Notes under the pieces: model-generated
The model's database searches: none
Told to the model about the DNA's origin: nothing
The model's input: the letters and a program-made list of their open reading frames with translations, nothing else
Shown: positions 43,910 through 52,763 of the stretch, in pieces
Numbering within the stretch: position 1 is the stretch's first letter
Layout of the letters: each line of letters starts with the position of its first letter
Made by a program: the position numbers and the translations under genes
Assembly (NCBI RefSeq): GCF_001017175.1
Contig: NZ_LCYG01000091.1
Coordinates: forward strand, 18,439 to 82,438
Length of the DNA: 64,000 nucleotides
Direction of reading: 5' to 3'
Source of the DNA: Microvirga vignae
GTDB lineage: Bacteria > Pseudomonadota > Alphaproteobacteria > Rhizobiales > Beijerinckiaceae

Positions 43910-44195
43910 CAGCGCTTCCTACATCATTGAGATGCGATAAACACGGGCGTTAATAGGGCAGAGGTTGCTCAGGCCTGTTCAAGTCCCGTGTCGGGTCGGA
44001 TCAAGGATGATTGCTGTGGCGACACGATGGCAATGGTTTAATCCGTCGCACGATCCGCATCCTCGTCCGATATCGACCAGGAAGACGTGAAGGCATCGAG
44101 TCCGCATTCACATAGGCTAGCGCATTGTGAACGAGCCCGGTGAGGGCGTTGGTTCACGCCTCCCTCCGCGCTCGCGCTTGAATGAAATGCTTGAG
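43910..44195. other. Intergenic region, nothing recognised
   Basis: The stretch between the 68-aa gene and the 53-aa lipoprotein gene, both on the reverse strand, shows no reading frame with a good ribosome-binding site and no terminator-like hairpin. It should contain the promoter of the 68-aa gene. Confidence 0.4.
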
Positions 44196-44357
44196 CTACT
44201 GTGTCGGCTTGGCTGGGGCGCCGCCGGGGGGTGGATTGGCGGGCGCAGTGGTCGAGGGGTTGTTCGTATCCGTGCTGCCGGTCTCGTCGGGACCATCGTC
44301 GCCGCAGGCGGCAAGGGCAAGCATCGCGGCAAAGGGCAGGATCAATCGAAATCGCAT
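44196..44357 (-). CDS. Very small lipoprotein, 53 aa
   Basis: The reverse strand encodes MRFRLILPFAAMLALAACGD, a lipoprotein signal with the lipobox cysteine at residue 18, followed by a 35-residue acidic then Pro/Thr/Asn-rich tail ending PAKPTQ. AAGGAG lies 6 nt before the ATG. Such short lipoproteins are often missed by gene finders; the precise signal and ribosome-binding site make it credible. Function unknown; anchored in the inner or outer membrane. Confidence 0.7.
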   Translation of the reverse strand: MRFRLILPFAAMLALAACGDDGPDETGSTDTNNPSTTAPANPPPGGAPAKPTQ

Positions 44358-44846
44358 GAGCATCTCCTTGTCTGGAGCGTCAACTCCGCGTCTTCGGGAA
44401 GGTTCTGGCTCAATACCTCAACGAGATCAGCCGGCGGCAACCTATGAACCACCTTCAGAGGAAAGCGGCATTCAAAAAGAAAAGCCGCGTCTCAGCGAAA
44501 CCAAGAGCGCGGCTCATGCCGTGTAAGCCCCCGTACACGGCAGTGTTTTTATAAATTGATTGGTCAGTTTCGTTTAATGGCCCCATTAATAGGGTGGTGT
44601 GTAACCCAAAATTCCCTCGAAAGAATTAGGTAAAACTACGTAATTTATTGCTAAGCTGCGCCTATTTTTAGAAGCCTTTTAATAGAACTGCCAAGCTTTA
44701 TTTGGAAAGTTAAAGCCTTTACTGCCAACGCTAATTCGTCACCAGGGTCGCAAGACCCCGGCACCGCGCATTGTTCGATTGGGCTGCGCTGAGACAAAAG
44801 GTCTTGGAGTCCGTTGTGATGGCTACCGGCAGACGCAGAGGCACCA
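44358..44846. other. Intergenic region with a candidate reverse-strand small RNA
   Basis: No supported protein gene. The left 110 nt lead into the 53-aa lipoprotein. The centre contains two hairpins and a T-tract on the reverse strand (next entry). The right 150 nt (44546-44710) are clearly AT-rich for this genome and could hold promoters for both directions. Confidence 0.5.
44473..44552 (-). ncRNA. Candidate small RNA, two hairpins
   Basis: On the reverse strand a 9-bp hairpin (TGCCGTGTA / TACACGGCA, 44517-44542, loop CGGGGGCT) is followed by a 7-bp hairpin AGCCGCG / CGCGGCT (44483-44514) and TTTTCTTTTTG. TTTATAAAA lies about 10 nt upstream of the first hairpin and could be a -10 region. 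The closest upstream protein frame on this strand is far away, so the terminator is best explained by a short RNA. Not matched to a named family. Confidence 0.4.
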
Positions 44847-44948
44847 ATGGATCCGGAGCATCGTACGAATATCTTGACCGTAACAGGTTTTGCAGCAGGC
44901 CTTCTGGCCCTTGGGGCGCTGATTACAGTCATGCTGGATTATGGCTGA
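44847..44948 (+). CDS. Candidate 33-aa single-helix membrane peptide
   Basis: An ATG preceded by AGAGG (5 nt gap) opens a frame MDPEHRTNILTVTGFAAGLL then ALGALITVMLDYG and a TGA. It has a short polar N-terminus and one 18-residue hydrophobic helix, as in small membrane proteins. It lies upstream of the DUF6894 gene on the same strand. Short length makes chance occurrence possible. Confidence 0.35.
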   Translation: MDPEHRTNILTVTGFAAGLLALGALITVMLDYG

Positions 44949-45114
44949 TCGTTTCCCTCTTATGGCGCCCGCGCTGCTCGTCAGCCTCTCGCAAAAGGGC
45001 AAAAGGGAGAGTTGAAGCCGGCGCAGTGTGGGTAATGATTCAGAGGAGATTTCTGAGAGGAGGGCAGGGGACTAAACTATATGGCCAAGAGGCAGGAAGA
45101 GTTCGGGCCTCGAG

Positions 45115-45423
45115 ATGGCAACCTCAGGTGCTGCCTTGCCTCGCTTTTATATCGATCTTCGAGGTCATTTTGGGATAAGGGAGGACCTCTCCGGAACTGA
45201 GCTGCCCGACGTAGCCGCGGCCGAGAGCGAGGCGCTTAGGATTGCCGAGGAACTCTTGAACAGTTGGAGCGGAATGCTCCCCAGCTACTACGATGAAATC
45301 ACGATCGAGGTAAGGGGAGAGGATCTCCGCCCGATTATCATGATCCCTTATTCAGAGTTCGTGAAATACGTTGAACTGGTGAGGTCCGGAAAGGCTTCGA
45401 ACGGCAATCACCTCCTTTTTTGA
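45115..45423 (+). CDS. DUF6894 family protein
   Basis: A 102-residue protein. PRFYIDLRGHFGIREDLSGT followed by ELPDVAAAESEALRIAEELL is the DUF6894 pattern (short beta-hairpin plus helix), a small family very common in Methylobacterium and Microvirga with no known function. The distal half is longer than usual (DEITIEVRGEDLRPIIMIPY, then a helical end). The second copy is at 63030. Confidence 0.8.
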   Translation: MATSGAALPRFYIDLRGHFGIREDLSGTELPDVAAAESEALRIAEELLNSWSGMLPSYYDEITIEVRGEDLRPIIMIPYSEFVKYVELVRSGKASNGNHLLF

Positions 45424-45556
45424 GCCGCTCACGCTTCCTGTCGGCTCCCCATCCGCGTCATCGGATCCCTGGCAGCCTTAGGTCCCGGACAGCGGCCCGC
45501 TTTTCCGCACCATGTGCCAGAGTCGACGCACTTCCCATTTTCTCCATGCACACAAG

Positions 45557-47443
45557 TCACGCCTTGCGGCTGACCTCAGGCCTTGCGCTCCTCCAGAGTC
45601 GGATTTGCAAAGGGCCGGAGCGGCCACGGATGGATGTCTGGAACGCCTCGTCGAGGATACCTGTATCGAAGACCGAACAGGCATCTCTCGCCGCATCGAA
45701 GAGATCCTCGCTCAGGGCGACATCCGCGTGGTAATGAGCCGCGACTTCCATCAGCCGGCTTGCCACGTTCACTGTGTCACCAGTGGCCGTGATGTGCTGG
45801 TGACTGTCCCCGCCAAGGCGAGAGGCAACAATAAGCCCGTAGTGCGCTCCGATCTTGAAGCCGAGTTTGGAGGAAATCGAGCTTGGCAATGTTGCGAGCC
45901 ACGCATTTGTGCGAGAGCATAAACGAACGCAGGCCTCGACCGCATGGCAGGCATCTTGCGGATCAGGCTCGGGGAGACCGAAGATGATCATGGCGCCGTC
46001 TCCCATGAAGCTCGCGACAAGACCATGGCACCGCACGACCTCCTGGTCGACCAACTCGTGAAACTCCCTGAGCACTTCCCGGATTTCATTGGGGTCTAGA
46101 GTCTCGCTCAGCCCTGTGAAGCCGGATAGATCAATGAAGATGAGAGCTGCTTCCTGCCGGAGGGGCTGTATCAGAAAGTCCGGATCGCGCTTCAGTCGAT
46201 CGGTTAGGCTCGGCGGCTGAAAATGCCGCAACGTGCGGCTCTCTCGGGCGAGTTCTTCTGCCCGCCGTCGATCGAGCCAAAGGCGTGTGGCACCGAACAA
46301 GACGGCCGGTGGTACGGTGGCGGCCAGAGGGAGGGTCGCGCTGAGCCAAATGCCGTAGATGAAGGCGACAGTCGTCAGTCCGATCCAGATAAGAGCAACA
46401 AGCGCGATGATGGCAAAGCTGAGCGTGCTGCGCTGCCATGCCAGAAGCAGCACGGCAAGCGCAGGCAGAGTGATGGCCATTGCCACGTCAACGAGCCGTA
46501 CACGCCGATCTCTGATCAATCCATCGCCGGTCGTCAGGTGCGCAATGGCGGTCGCCATGACTTCCACGCCGGGCATCACGGGGTCGAAGGGTGTCGGAAA
46601 AACGTCACCGCCTCCGGTAATCGTCGCCCCCATCACCACGATCTTGCCGCGTACCGCCTCTGCCTTGAGGTCGCCCTTGAGGAGCTCGGTCGCGGAGATT
46701 GTGCGGATCGAGCCGCGTGGGCCGTAGAAACGAAGCGGCAGCGAATATCCAAGATCCGTTCTGATCGAAGAGCCGTCGAGTTCGATATGGTTGGGTTCGA
46801 TCACAGGGTTCTGGTTGGATGCGATAGACGCCGCTCGCAGCGGAAACGATGGCAGGAGCTGATCGCCTGTACGGACCAGGAGGGGGACATGCCGCGGCAC
46901 GCCCGAAGGATCCGTCGCGACGTTGACTGCGCCAACCGCTGCAACCTGACGCAGAGGCGTGACAGGGAGGAAGAGGTTCCGCGCTATCGGTATCCGATCA
47001 AGTTCACTGCTGTCATAGCTGAAGACGGTCTGGATCGGGCGGTCGAAAATCCCGGCAGCCGCAAGAACGCCCCGTGCTCCCGCAAGGGCGGCCGCAAGGG
47101 CTTGGTTCATTTCTGGTGGACCGGGGTCGACGAAAAGAAGATCAATGGCAACAACCTTCGGCTCCAACCGTCCGAGTTCCTCGACGAGCCGAGCAATCAC
47201 GCTACGGGGAAGCGGGTACGAGCCGGCCTGCTGTACCGTCTCGTCGTCAATGGCCAAAATGACGACGACATCCGGCGCTATCCTCGGCCCCTGGACGAGA
47301 AAGCGAAGATCCGTGAGTGGAGCTTCGATGCGGTCGAGAACCGAGATGTCGCCGCGCCAATGAAACAAGGCCAGGCTGCCGCCCCACAGGATTGCCAGAA
47401 TCATTGCCAAGAGAGTGGATGATTGGCGTCGGGCGTCCATCAC
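45557..47443 (-). CDS. CHASE2-domain class III adenylate/guanylate cyclase
   Basis: A 628-residue membrane enzyme. A helix near 12-28 leads to a periplasmic CHASE2 sensor (about 30-310; VVVILAIDDETVQQAGSYPLPR and GKIVVMGATITGGGDVFPTP are typical), then three helices (about 320-395) and a cytoplasmic cyclase domain (about 430-610). Both metal aspartates are present (FIDLSGFT, FMGDGAMIIFG), as is TATGDTVNVASRL with the catalytic Asn/Arg region. It should make cAMP. The start GTGATG overlaps the FecR stop. Confidence 0.9.
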   Translation of the reverse strand: MMDARRQSSTLLAMILAILWGGSLALFHWRGDISVLDRIEAPLTDLRFLVQGPRIAPDVVVILAIDDETVQQAGSYPLPRSVIARLVEELGRLEPKVVAIDLLFVDPGPPEMNQALAAALAGARGVLAAAGIFDRPIQTVFSYDSSELDRIPIARNLFLPVTPLRQVAAVGAVNVATDPSGVPRHVPLLVRTGDQLLPSFPLRAASIASNQNPVIEPNHIELDGSSIRTDLGYSLPLRFYGPRGSIRTISATELLKGDLKAEAVRGKIVVMGATITGGGDVFPTPFDPVMPGVEVMATAIAHLTTGDGLIRDRRVRLVDVAMAITLPALAVLLLAWQRSTLSFAIIALVALIWIGLTTVAFIYGIWLSATLPLAATVPPAVLFGATRLWLDRRRAEELARESRTLRHFQPPSLTDRLKRDPDFLIQPLRQEAALIFIDLSGFTGLSETLDPNEIREVLREFHELVDQEVVRCHGLVASFMGDGAMIIFGLPEPDPQDACHAVEACVRLCSRTNAWLATLPSSISSKLGFKIGAHYGLIVASRLGGDSHQHITATGDTVNVASRLMEVAAHYHADVALSEDLFDAARDACSVFDTGILDEAFQTSIRGRSGPLQIRLWRSARPEVSRKA

Positions 47444-48006
47444 CGGATTTGCCGTCCGAAACGCCCCAAGAGAGCATTGGCTCGTGCAGTGGGCCAGCGT
47501 TTGACCGTCAATGGCGCTCTTCCGGAATCAACGTCCACGCCCTCGCCGGAGCCCAGCTCGACGCCTGTACGGGCATTGGAGCGCCTGACCGCTACGCGGC
47601 CGCTCAACACAAAGACGGCTGTCTTCCCCTCCGCCACATCGACGGCCCAATGCGTGCCGCGTACCGCAGCGATGGCCACGGGGGTCCGGACCTGAAATCC
47701 GACGCCTCTGGACGAAGGTTCCGCTTCGATAAGAAGCGCGCGATTACGCAAGTTGACCTCGTCCGGACGTCCGTCTCTGTCGCGGTCCACAAGCGCGTAG
47801 TCGGCACCAGGTTCAGCCTCAAGCTGCAAGCCGTCCTGGCAGCGCAACACTTGTCTGGTGGGAGAGCCTGAACGCTGCAGCGTGCATCCGGAAACTTGCG
47901 CCTGAGCCTGGACAGGTATGGGGAAGCCTCCCAAAGCAGCAACCACGATCCACCATCCTCTCAACCTAGAGGCGCTGGATTCATCGCCGACCGATCGGGG
48001 TGTCAT
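47440..48006 (-). CDS. FecR-domain periplasmic protein
   Basis: A 188-residue protein with a signal-like hydrophobic segment (WWIVVAALGGFPIPVQA, ending near 37) and a FecR domain. FQVRTPVAIAAVRGTHWAVD followed by VFVLSGRVAV is the FecR core. It overlaps the CHASE2 cyclase gene by 4 nt, and FecR plus CHASE2-cyclase pairs recur in bacteria, so it is probably part of the periplasmic sensing module. No ECF sigma factor is near. Confidence 0.82.
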   Translation of the reverse strand: MTPRSVGDESSASRLRGWWIVVAALGGFPIPVQAQAQVSGCTLQRSGSPTRQVLRCQDGLQLEAEPGADYALVDRDRDGRPDEVNLRNRALLIEAEPSSRGVGFQVRTPVAIAAVRGTHWAVDVAEGKTAVFVLSGRVAVRRSNARTGVELGSGEGVDVDSGRAPLTVKRWPTARANALLGRFGRQIR

Positions 48007-48157
48007 GAGGCACCTCCCTGTTCTTCACCGGCTCCAGGGACATTATTTGCTCTCAGCTCGGCAAGAACGCATGTGAAAATCCGGATAGGGGCTGCCCGGA
48101 TCACCCTTGGCCGACGGCTGCTGGCGTCATCCGAAACACGATCCTCACGGTGGCCAG

Positions 48158-48517
48158 TTATGACCTTGTAGGCACCCTCCGGCCGTTCCGGCTCGGTTCC
48201 AGTGATGCCGCCTGCTCGGGCATGGCTGCGGCAGTGTTGTCGATGATGAAGAGCGAATCGAAGTACTCGATCTGAGGGGCGGCTCCAAAGCGCTCCGCAA
48301 TCTGCCGCCGCCAAGTCTCGGAGTGCATGTTGTCGGCAGCCTCCCGGTTCTCCCAAAGGTATACGCCACCTCCAGTCTGATCCGCTCCATGCAGGTAGTA
48401 TTTTCGGATCAGGCCCGGCGCTCCTTGAAACTGGGGCGCGGAGTGCTCGTAGACGGTCCTTACAGTCTCAGATGAGAGATCCTGAGGCAGGGGGAAGCGC
48501 ACGATCACCGTGATCAT
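48158..48517 (-). CDS. ABM-superfamily (YdhR-like) monooxygenase protein
   Basis: A 119-residue protein from the ATG at 48517 (GAGGAG 6 nt upstream; an ATG one codon earlier is closer). MITVIVRFPLPQDLSSETVR, then GAPGLIRKYYLHGADQTGGG and VYLWENREAADNMHS is the dimeric alpha-beta-barrel fold of YdhR-type proteins, predicted to act on small hydrophobic compounds. The C-terminal 25 residues are an extra tail. Substrate unknown. Confidence 0.82.
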   Translation of the reverse strand: MITVIVRFPLPQDLSSETVRTVYEHSAPQFQGAPGLIRKYYLHGADQTGGGVYLWENREAADNMHSETWRRQIAERFGAAPQIEYFDSLFIIDNTAAAMPEQAASLEPSRNGRRVPTRS

Positions 48518-48658
48518 CATCAGCTCCTCAGTTGGTCGAGCGGAAATGCCCGGTTTAGGGGAGCCTGATTATGGAGGGACGGTTTACCAATCGGAGTGCG
48601 GGAGCACACCAGACTACCCGCACAGGTGGTCTGGAGGATCCTCTTGGGGTGGACAAGA

Positions 48659-48684
48659 GTGGAGAGGGTCCTGGCCCTCTCCAC
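48659..48684 (-). terminator. Hairpin after the sugar ABC operon
   Basis: A perfect 10-bp stem (GTGGAGAGGG / CCCTCTCCAC) with a 6-nt loop lies 12 nt after the binding-protein stop. The reverse-strand tail TCTTGTCC is only weakly T-rich, so it may act as an mRNA-stabilising hairpin as well as a terminator. Confidence 0.6.
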
Positions 48685-48696
48685 GGCTTCGGCATA

Positions 48697-49638
48697 TCAA
48701 TCGTAGAGAACAGCCGAGATCTTCGGATCGCTCATATTTGACTTATCGTAGTAGAAGAAGCCGGTGTCGATTACCTTGTCGAGCTTCTCTCCTTTGAGCG
48801 CCTTCACGGCAGCCTCGACGGTCTTGTAGCCGATACCGACAGGATTTTGGGTGATCGCGCCTGCCATGAGGCCTTCTTGAATGGCCTGCTTCTGCTGCTT
48901 GCCGGAATCGTAGCCGATGATGACGATCTTGCGGTTCATCTCCTTGGCGCCATTGACGACGCCGATGGCGGAACCTTCGTTGGCTCCGAAGATACCCTTG
49001 AGCTTCGGGTTAGCCTGCAGAATCGACTTCGTGATTTCCGTCGATTTCAGGTGATCGCCGGAGCCGTACTGGACGCTCACGATGTTGATCTTCGGGTACT
49101 TTTCCTTGATCCGGTTGACGAAGCCGTCGCGCCGGTCGATGCCGGTGCGGCTGGTCTGGTCGTGGACGACAAGGGCAATGTCCCCTTCGCCGCCGATGAA
49201 CTCAGCCATCTTGTCGGCTGCGAGCGCTGCGGCTGCGATGTTGTTGGTCGCTGCGGTGGTGAGGGGAATATCGCTGTCGACGCCCGAGTCGAAGGCAATC
49301 ACCGGGATCTTGGCGGCCTGCGCCTTCCGCAGGAGGGGAATGGCCGCCTGACTGTCGAGAGCCGCAAAGCCGATGGCCTGCGGGTTCTTGGCGAGGGCCG
49401 CCGACAGCATGTCGATCTGCTTGTCGACCATGGTCTCGCTGTCCGGGCCTTCGAAGGTGATCCGCACCTTGTAGTCCTTGGCGGCCTGTTCGGCTCCCGC
49501 CTTGACGGCCTGCCAGAACTGGTGCTGGAACCCTTTTGAGATGAGTGGGATATAGGTTTCCTGAGCGGCTGCCGGCCCCGCGAGACCGACAAGAGCTCCG
49601 ATGCCGATGGCACCGATCAGAGTGCGTCTGTTCAACAT
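48697..49638 (-). CDS. Sugar ABC transporter substrate-binding protein (RbsB-like)
   Basis: A 313-residue Peripla_BP_4 protein; AGGAGGAAAAC precedes the ATG at 49638. Signal peptide ends at PAAAQ (about 26). ETYIPLISKGFQHQFWQAVK, IPVIAFDSGVDSDIPLTT and GIFGANEGSAIGVVNGAKEM are the CUT2 binding-protein segments. It delivers a sugar to the permease and ATPase encoded upstream on the same strand. The adjacent catabolic genes suggest a deoxy-sugar such as L-fucose or L-rhamnose; this is inference. Confidence 0.88.
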   Translation of the reverse strand: MLNRRTLIGAIGIGALVGLAGPAAAQETYIPLISKGFQHQFWQAVKAGAEQAAKDYKVRITFEGPDSETMVDKQIDMLSAALAKNPQAIGFAALDSQAAIPLLRKAQAAKIPVIAFDSGVDSDIPLTTAATNNIAAAALAADKMAEFIGGEGDIALVVHDQTSRTGIDRRDGFVNRIKEKYPKINIVSVQYGSGDHLKSTEITKSILQANPKLKGIFGANEGSAIGVVNGAKEMNRKIVIIGYDSGKQQKQAIQEGLMAGAITQNPVGIGYKTVEAAVKALKGEKLDKVIDTGFFYYDKSNMSDPKISAVLYD

Positions 49639-49753
49639 GTTTTCCTCCTGGACATCATCGTTCGTTGGCTCCGGCATTCTGTTGGGGTGGGTGTGCCGGA
49701 TTGTCATTGGTTCAGCCGGGCTTGTTCTCCTTAAGTGACTTGAGGGATAGGGG

Positions 49754-50764
49754 TTACCCTTGGCCTTTGCGGCGCAGGATGTCGGCGTAAACGGCGAGGA
49801 TGATGATGATCCCCGTTACGACGGTCTGCCACTCCTGGGCGACCGAAAGGATCCTCAGTCCGTTCGTGAGAACGCTGATGATCAGCGCGCCGATGATCGT
49901 TCCCAGGATGGTGCCGCGGCCGCCGCTGAGCGATGTGCCGCCGATGACCACCGCGGCAATCGCGTCGAGTTCATATCCCTGTCCAAGCGCGGGCTGCGCG
50001 GAGTTCAGGCGTGAGGCGATGATGAGACCGGCAATACCGCAGATCGCGCCGGAGACCGTGTAGACGATGATCTTCCAGAAGTCCGTGTTCACGCCGGACA
50101 GGCGCACCGCTTCCTCGTTGGAACCCAAGGCAAACGTATAGCGGCCCAAGGCGGTGCGGGTGAGAACGATGCTTGAGACGATCGCAACAACGAAGAGGAT
50201 AAGAACGCCGTTGGGAATGGGAAGAAACGGCAGAATGGTGCCGATGAGGGACTCTTGCGAGATCATCGGAAAGTTCGGCGTATCGTTGAAGTAGATGGGC
50301 CGCGTCCCCGATATCACGAGGGCCAGTCCCTTCAGCAGCATCATCATGCCGAGCGTCGCGATGAACGGTGGTACCTTCATCTTGGCGATGATGGCTCCCG
50401 AGATGGAGCCGCACAGAGCGCCCGCTGCGATCGCCGCTAAGATGCCGACAGGCATCGGCAGTCCCCAATAGGTCAGGAAGACGCCGGCGATCACCGCGCA
50501 GAACGTCATTAGCGTGCCCACCGACAGATCGATCCCGCCCGTAATGATCACGAAGGTCGCAGCGACCGCGAGGACACCGTTGACGGCTGTCGCCTGAAGA
50601 ATGCCGATGAGATTGTCTCTCTGCAGAAAGTTCTCGGAGGCGATGCTGAACACCGCCATGAGCGCGATCAGACTGGCGAAGGCAAGAATTTTCTGCCAGG
50701 CTCCCTGGCTCAACACGGCGGACTTGATGACAGCCCGGGTTTCCTGCTCTGCAATGGTCGTCAC
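49754..50764 (-). CDS. Sugar ABC transporter permease (RbsC-like)
   Basis: A 336-residue CUT2 permease with about ten helices. NGVLAVAATFVIITGGIDLS and AVVIGGTSLSGGRGTILGTI are the two hallmark segments. It starts with GTG that overlaps the ATPase stop by 4 nt. It lies about 115 nt upstream of the binding-protein gene. Confidence 0.92.
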   Translation of the reverse strand: MTTIAEQETRAVIKSAVLSQGAWQKILAFASLIALMAVFSIASENFLQRDNLIGILQATAVNGVLAVAATFVIITGGIDLSVGTLMTFCAVIAGVFLTYWGLPMPVGILAAIAAGALCGSISGAIIAKMKVPPFIATLGMMMLLKGLALVISGTRPIYFNDTPNFPMISQESLIGTILPFLPIPNGVLILFVVAIVSSIVLTRTALGRYTFALGSNEEAVRLSGVNTDFWKIIVYTVSGAICGIAGLIIASRLNSAQPALGQGYELDAIAAVVIGGTSLSGGRGTILGTIIGALIISVLTNGLRILSVAQEWQTVVTGIIIILAVYADILRRKGQG

Positions 50765-52305
50765 GTCATTGTCCCTTCAGTCGCCGTGTTCGCGGTGACG
50801 GCCGTTACGCTACGCCGTTGTGTGGCCAACCGCATGATATCTTCCTGGGTAGTTCCTTCGGCCGGCAGCTCGCCGGTCAGCCGCCCTTCACACATGACGG
50901 CGATGCGATGGCTCATGCGCAGGATTTCCGGCAGCTCGGACGAGATCATGACGATGGCACGGCCCTGGGCGGCAAGCGTGTTCAGGAGCTTGTAGATCTC
51001 GTTCTTGGCACCGACGTCGATCCCGCGCGTCGGTTCATCGAAGAACAGGATCTCGCAGTCCCTTGCGAGCCATTTCGCGATCACGATCTTCTGCTGGTTT
51101 CCGCCTGACAGAAGCCGGGTTTCCTGGGTCTCAGAGGGCGTCTTGATCCGCAGCTGTTTGATATAGGAGCGTGCCGTCTCTTTGATCTCGCGCATTTTTA
51201 GAAATGCGCGAAGGGATACAAAACGGTTCAGGCAAGGCATGACGATATTGGTTGCCACATCCATGCCGGTCGCGAGCCCGAAGCGCTTTCTGTCTTCGGA
51301 GAGATAGCCGATTCCTAGGCGCACGGCGTCTCTTGGGGAGTGGATCTTCACCGGTCGGCCTCGGACGATGATTTCGCCACCATCGAGCGGATCGGCGCCG
51401 AAGATGGCGCGGGCAACTTCTGTGCGTCCGGCGCCCATCAGACCCGCGAAGCCGAGAATTTCCCCTTTGCGCAAACTGAAACTCACGTCTCGGATTGCAG
51501 GATCTCGCCGAAGGTTTCTCACCTCGAGCACGACATCATGCTTCAGCAGGTCCGGAACTTCCGTTTTCGTCTCGGTCAGGCTTCGCCCGACCATCATGGA
51601 AATGATGGTGTCGACGGAGGTCGAGGCCGTTGGCATGGTGCCGATATATTCACCGTCTCTCATGACCGTGACCCGGTCGGAGATCTCCTTCAGCTCGTCC
51701 ATCTTGTGAGAAATATAGACGATACCCACGCCCTCGGCCTTGAGCTGCCGGATGATCCTGAACAGCTCCGCGATCTCCGCATTGTTCAGGGCCGCGGTGG
51801 GTTCGTCCATGATCAGGACCTTGGACCTGAACGACAGGGCCTTGGCGATCTCGATCATCTGCTGCTTGGCGACCGTGAGCTTGCCGACTTCGACGCGTGG
51901 GTCGAGCCTGAGATGCATGCGCTCGAAAATGGCGGCGGCATTCCGGTTGAGAGCATCCTCATCAAGGAAAATGCCAAGGGCGCGTTTGGGCTCGCGGCCG
52001 ATGAAGATGTTCTGGGCAGCCGTGAGATCATTCATCAGGTTGAGTTCCTGATGAATGATGCTGATGCCGAGGTCCTGTGCCGCTCGGGGGGAGGGGATAT
52101 CGACGGAAGCGCCTTCGATGCGGATCTCGCCGGCATCCTTCTGGTAGATGCCCGCGAGGATCTTCATCAGGGTCGACTTGCCCGCGCCGTTCTCCCCCAT
52201 GAGAGCGTGGACCTCGCCGGGGAGAAGCTCAAAGCGCGCCTGCTTCAGCGCCTGCACGCCGGGAAAAGCCTTGTCTAAATTCCGGATCGTGACGAGCGGG
52301 GTCAT
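50761..52305 (-). CDS. Sugar ABC transporter ATP-binding protein, two cassettes (RbsA-like)
   Basis: A 514-residue CUT2 ATPase. First cassette: Walker A GENGAGKST near 38, VAKQQMIEIAKAL signature region, Walker B LIMDEPTAALNNAE. Second cassette: Walker A degenerated to GLMGAGRTE (about 292), LSGGNQQKIVIAKWL (about 405) and ILFFDEPTRGIDVGAK. The degenerate second Walker A is normal for this family. First gene of the importer operon, with about 460 nt of non-coding DNA upstream. Confidence 0.93.
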   Translation of the reverse strand: MTPLVTIRNLDKAFPGVQALKQARFELLPGEVHALMGENGAGKSTLMKILAGIYQKDAGEIRIEGASVDIPSPRAAQDLGISIIHQELNLMNDLTAAQNIFIGREPKRALGIFLDEDALNRNAAAIFERMHLRLDPRVEVGKLTVAKQQMIEIAKALSFRSKVLIMDEPTAALNNAEIAELFRIIRQLKAEGVGIVYISHKMDELKEISDRVTVMRDGEYIGTMPTASTSVDTIISMMVGRSLTETKTEVPDLLKHDVVLEVRNLRRDPAIRDVSFSLRKGEILGFAGLMGAGRTEVARAIFGADPLDGGEIIVRGRPVKIHSPRDAVRLGIGYLSEDRKRFGLATGMDVATNIVMPCLNRFVSLRAFLKMREIKETARSYIKQLRIKTPSETQETRLLSGGNQQKIVIAKWLARDCEILFFDEPTRGIDVGAKNEIYKLLNTLAAQGRAIVMISSELPEILRMSHRIAVMCEGRLTGELPAEGTTQEDIMRLATQRRSVTAVTANTATEGTMT

Positions 52306-52763
52306 GAGGCGCTTCCCGCCCGGTCAGACTTGATGGGCGCCGCCCATGCAGGATCAACAGTACCGGGACACCGGCGCGTGACCACGCAGGCGCGCTCAAG
52401 ACACCAGGCTACTGCGGTAAAGAGCAGGACGTCGCCCTGGACCCGCATATTTCCTCCCAATCGTCGGCCCCCGACGACCTAGAGCCTCTCCATCCAATTT
52501 TCTCGGTCCGCAGGGGCCGGATCGGATTGTAACCGGGGAGGCTTCTTCTTTTGAGAGGATGATATTCATGAAGAGTGGAGGGAGGCAACTGAAATGATTT
52601 CTGCACCGCATGAGCAACAAACCTGTGAGCGGAACAGGGCAATAGCAGCCTTCATGATGTAATGTATTCGTCCCTCGACGCTTCTCCGCCTTGCCGGTTT
52701 TGAGCATACGCCATAGCTTGAGTAAACAACGCCAACAAGGCCAGGGACGAGCGGAGTGATCGT
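52306..52763. other. Divergent promoter region of the sugar gene island
   Basis: This 458-nt gap between the importer operon (reverse) and the aldose dehydrogenase gene (forward) has no reading frame with a ribosome-binding site or recognisable domain. It should contain both promoters. I see no clear palindromic operator; the central part (52540-52640) has mixed AT content. Confidence 0.5.
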
